Source: JAHEZL01 sp046074525 (GTDB lineage Bacteria; Bacteroidota; Bacteroidia; Flavobacteriales_C; GCA-002722245). From it: a stretch of 64,000 nt of DNA. The notes below the pieces were generated by a model. It did not search any database. It was not told where the DNA came from and worked only from the letters and a program-made list of their open reading frames with translations. Of the stretch, positions 63,101-64,000 are shown one piece after another. The stretch is taken from the NCBI GenBank assembly GCA_046074525.1, contig JBJTOK010000038.1, positions 1 through 64,000 of the forward strand, given 5' to 3'. Each line of letters begins with the position of its first letter. Positions within the stretch are counted from its first letter, which is position 1. Made by a program: the position numbers and the translations under genes.

Positions 63101-63801
63101 ATGCTGAAGGCTATATCCTGGCCAGCAAAAAAGGAAAATACAAATTACTGGACCGGGAAGGGCGCGCTGTAAAATCTCTGAAATATGAATACATCAGTGA
63201 TTTCAAAGGAGACCTGCTCACCATTGGCTCAAAAAGAGGACGTTATTATTTATTGCGTACCGATGGTTCCCTTGTGGATGAAGTGCAAAGTGGTGTATTG
63301 CGTAAGATTGGTTCGGTGCATCGTGTGGGCAACAGATATTTCGATCTCTCTGGCAATGAATTAAAAAAACTTCGGGGTAGGGATATTACTTATGCCGGCG
63401 CACAAGGTTATGTGGCCCTGGATTCCGCTTCGCAAAAATATTTTCTGCTTAATGAAAATGGTATTCCAACCACAGAGCCGGAATTTGATGAATGTGTCCT
63501 CGGACCGAAAGGTGTGGCTGCAGTGAAGGTCGGAGCCCAATGGGGGTTGATCGACTGCAATGGCGCGTGGCAGGTAAAGCCTGCATATAAGCTACTGCGC
63601 TTTACTCCACAGGGTAATGTGCTTTTCATGCCGAAATACACCTATGGTGTTTATTCCCTTTCTGGTGTCACATTGGTAAATCCTAAGTTTGAGAAGATTA
63701 TTCCAATTGATGGCACCGGTATTGCCCAGTGCATCAACCAAGGCAAGGTAGGTTATGTGTTGGTGTATTCAGGCAAGATGTTGTGGGAAATGCAGGAATA
63801 G
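60121..63801 (+). CDS. Large exported WG-repeat protein
   Basis: The 1226-residue protein starts with a signal peptide (RVRFLLLLLCCTQLCSAQK). Many short units of the WG-repeat type are seen, such as GNKFGILQ, GQRTGLLDTLGKVKIPL, YDSIYTLG, KCGLANRDGKLVVPMEF, YFGLYNTYGEKLTDLEF and the C-terminal AQWGLIDCNGAWQVKPAYK. WG proteins of this length may be surface or periplasmic binding proteins; their ligands are unknown. It follows the lipoprotein gene by two bases, so they form an operon. Confidence 0.85.
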   Translation: MRVRFLLLLLCCTQLCSAQKIAKALFSQTAKEKEKTREANEEADLLRRITGFALPAKMNGSWTLINENGLVINKKIVFDSISLPYFKDKLVVRKGNKFGILQATLDTIHPLVYDSIYTLGSSFIGKKGEGSYVLSSSSSQKIFLKGALKMQRMDPRLYDGLIKVYFSDGVSVLDSTANWVLPNRYEEVCMFKPGLFLVAKGQRTGLLDTLGKVKIPLDYDVITMYHDSIYSGRKNGSWEYFRKDFSKINQQGDYVLLPDKYGYYRTKRGSSYQLFEYASDREVSNGSYDDYFPIAPHLIAVRKDTLIGLVNREMNLIIAPQYSNIRHINDTLLMVRNDSAFGVINFRNEVLLPLEFSYISPCDYKDDLTGKRKIKYFKVFKGSKCGLANRDGKLVVPMEFADVDLMNDPGLVIVHDRKYFGLYNTYGEKLTDLEFTKYNKLTRFSLLVRGDGKTALYGVDGKMNDTTFLQLNYSANIFKLYLDSSTIQVISQDLTTGKNQYSHTYTNVRIFDFFGVDPHELHDFEFKRAPFSTHETFFSQKHSRWGIYSYLKNDFSVNPTFDRLNGYIAVEEQEDEKLLSAGGATFTSRYKWSLLAVSSVFTSGDFAVDFTNNTDFSYALNFQVDSAFRYSSKTLDKMNNVSYIDLKRINGKRRFNRKGELEWVDADSADVLLRDIYLEANDAGALIPADWQSMLAIMAGEKGLRVKGGTWSIMADDKYYDTKNAMKPVRMPTVPSGLKNCEALAMDEYFIYANQKEKYSCYTHPLKKMEGLDGIGDVKLYQGMANRPFVVGCMKDSLFSLMDTREKRVLSNYYSSIVELDFGFICKSKDSYVFLDSAEKNTNLMEFDEFKDVREDGHFLMHLKRSKRYSLLYKTDLAPFQETCENVSIVADSLLLVQGTDGDYGLSNFRGVPKVECEYHLVDGFRFGLVIFKKKAMYYVFDSKGNQVYESLLPIKRVVGEGLISVQRGKSLYLFDVRTQKRVRSKYSSFYPQNAEGYILASKKGKYKLLDREGRAVKSLKYEYISDFKGDLLTIGSKRGRYYLLRTDGSLVDEVQSGVLRKIGSVHRVGNRYFDLSGNELKKLRGRDITYAGAQGYVALDSASQKYFLLNENGIPTTEPEFDECVLGPKGVAAVKVGAQWGLIDCNGAWQVKPAYKLLRFTPQGNVLFMPKYTYGVYSLSGVTLVNPKFEKIIPIDGTGIAQCINQGKVGYVLVYSGKMLWEMQE

Positions 63802-63828
63802 CCGTATTTTAACAGCAAAATTACCCCT

Positions 63829-64000
63829 ATGATTAAATTGATAATGGCCGATATGGACGGCACTTTGCTGGATGATACTAAAAGTTTGAGTCATAATTTC
63901 TGGGAAATAGAAGAGAAACTGGCAGATAAAGGCATTATATTTTCTATTGCAAGCGGACGGCAGTTTTACAACCTCATTGAAAAGTTTGATAAGATAAAAG
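63829..64000 (+). CDS. Cof-type HAD-IIB phosphatase, partial (cut by window end)
   Basis: Only the first 57 residues are in the window. They begin with the HAD nucleophile motif LIMADMDGTLLDDTKSLS (DxDGT) and continue with the usual ADKGIIFSIASGRQF, motif II of Cof-type phosphatases. These act on sugar phosphates, nucleotides or flavins. The gene continues past position 64000. It starts 27 bp after the WG-repeat gene. Confidence 0.85.
   Translation, partial: MIKLIMADMDGTLLDDTKSLSHNFWEIEEKLADKGIIFSIASGRQFYNLIEKFDKIK

Noticed and set aside
1..64000. tRNA, rRNA or phage genes
   Set aside because: I looked through the gene gaps and found no convincing cloverleaf, rRNA segment or phage structural gene; a tRNAscan run was not possible.

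Overview
The window is a gene-dense piece of a Bacteroidota chromosome; the order cannot be fixed from sequence alone. The evidence is the ubiE-porT pair (PorT belongs to the Bacteroidota type IX secretion system), several families largely confined to the phylum (DUF5723, DUF4834, the two-repeat DUF1599 protein, BT_3928-like DoxX protein), a CarB without the C-terminal allosteric domain, few recognisable Shine-Dalgarno sites, and promoter -7 boxes of the type TAnnTT(T/C)G. I see about 52 protein genes (one frameshifted, one cut by the window end) and no rRNA, tRNA, CRISPR array, prophage or transposase.

Layout. 1-3.2 kb: CoA-binding protein, recF, a DciA-like DUF721 protein and a WYL regulator. 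3.2-6.1 kb: a large VWA-OmpA protein. 6.3-13.3 kb: an RDD membrane protein divergent from a tight SpoIIM / DUF4129 / DUF4350 / MoxR ATPase / DUF58 operon. 13.7-20.6 kb: a fused FAD / Fe-S dehydrogenase, a DUF5723 barrel, an acetyltransferase-like protein, a membrane protein and amtB. 20.7-23.6 kb (minus): folP, a YkgJ-like cysteine-cluster protein and a rhomboid protease. 23.6-31.8 kb: DUF1599, DoxX-like protein, tpiA, prmA and a giant 1536-residue exported protein. 31.9-42.4 kb: sugar MFS transporter, ubiE, porT, a FAD dehydrogenase, an ABC exporter (minus), rpmH, carB and DUF4834. 42.6-52.4 kb: a surface-glycan cluster (flippase, two methyltransferases, four glycosyltransferases, a YfhO protein). 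52.4-64 kb: a frameshifted PEBP gene, metallophosphoesterase, DUF2461, an LRR-kinase fusion, MiaE, another glycosyltransferase, a lipoprotein / WG-repeat pair and the start of a HAD phosphatase.

The most unusual content lies between genes. At least five families of palindromic intergenic elements occur: three copies of a 150-220 bp long-inverted-repeat element with internal GCCGCAA/TTGCGGC hairpins; elements built on TCGCAATGACG; paired AGACGCAA-type hairpins present in two opposite orientations; one 'CTGTGAAATCTGTGGGA' element; and one 17-bp perfect inverted repeat between convergent genes. A 508-bp gap at 33342-33849 holds a terminator followed by a chain of hairpins closed by a 10-bp stem, which could be a repeat or a structured RNA.

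No clearly new multi-gene system could be demonstrated. The best candidates for new biology are the long-hairpin family, the structured gap near 33.5 kb, the giant exported protein, and the lipoprotein/WG-repeat pair. All functional statements rest on reading motifs by eye; no database search was run.
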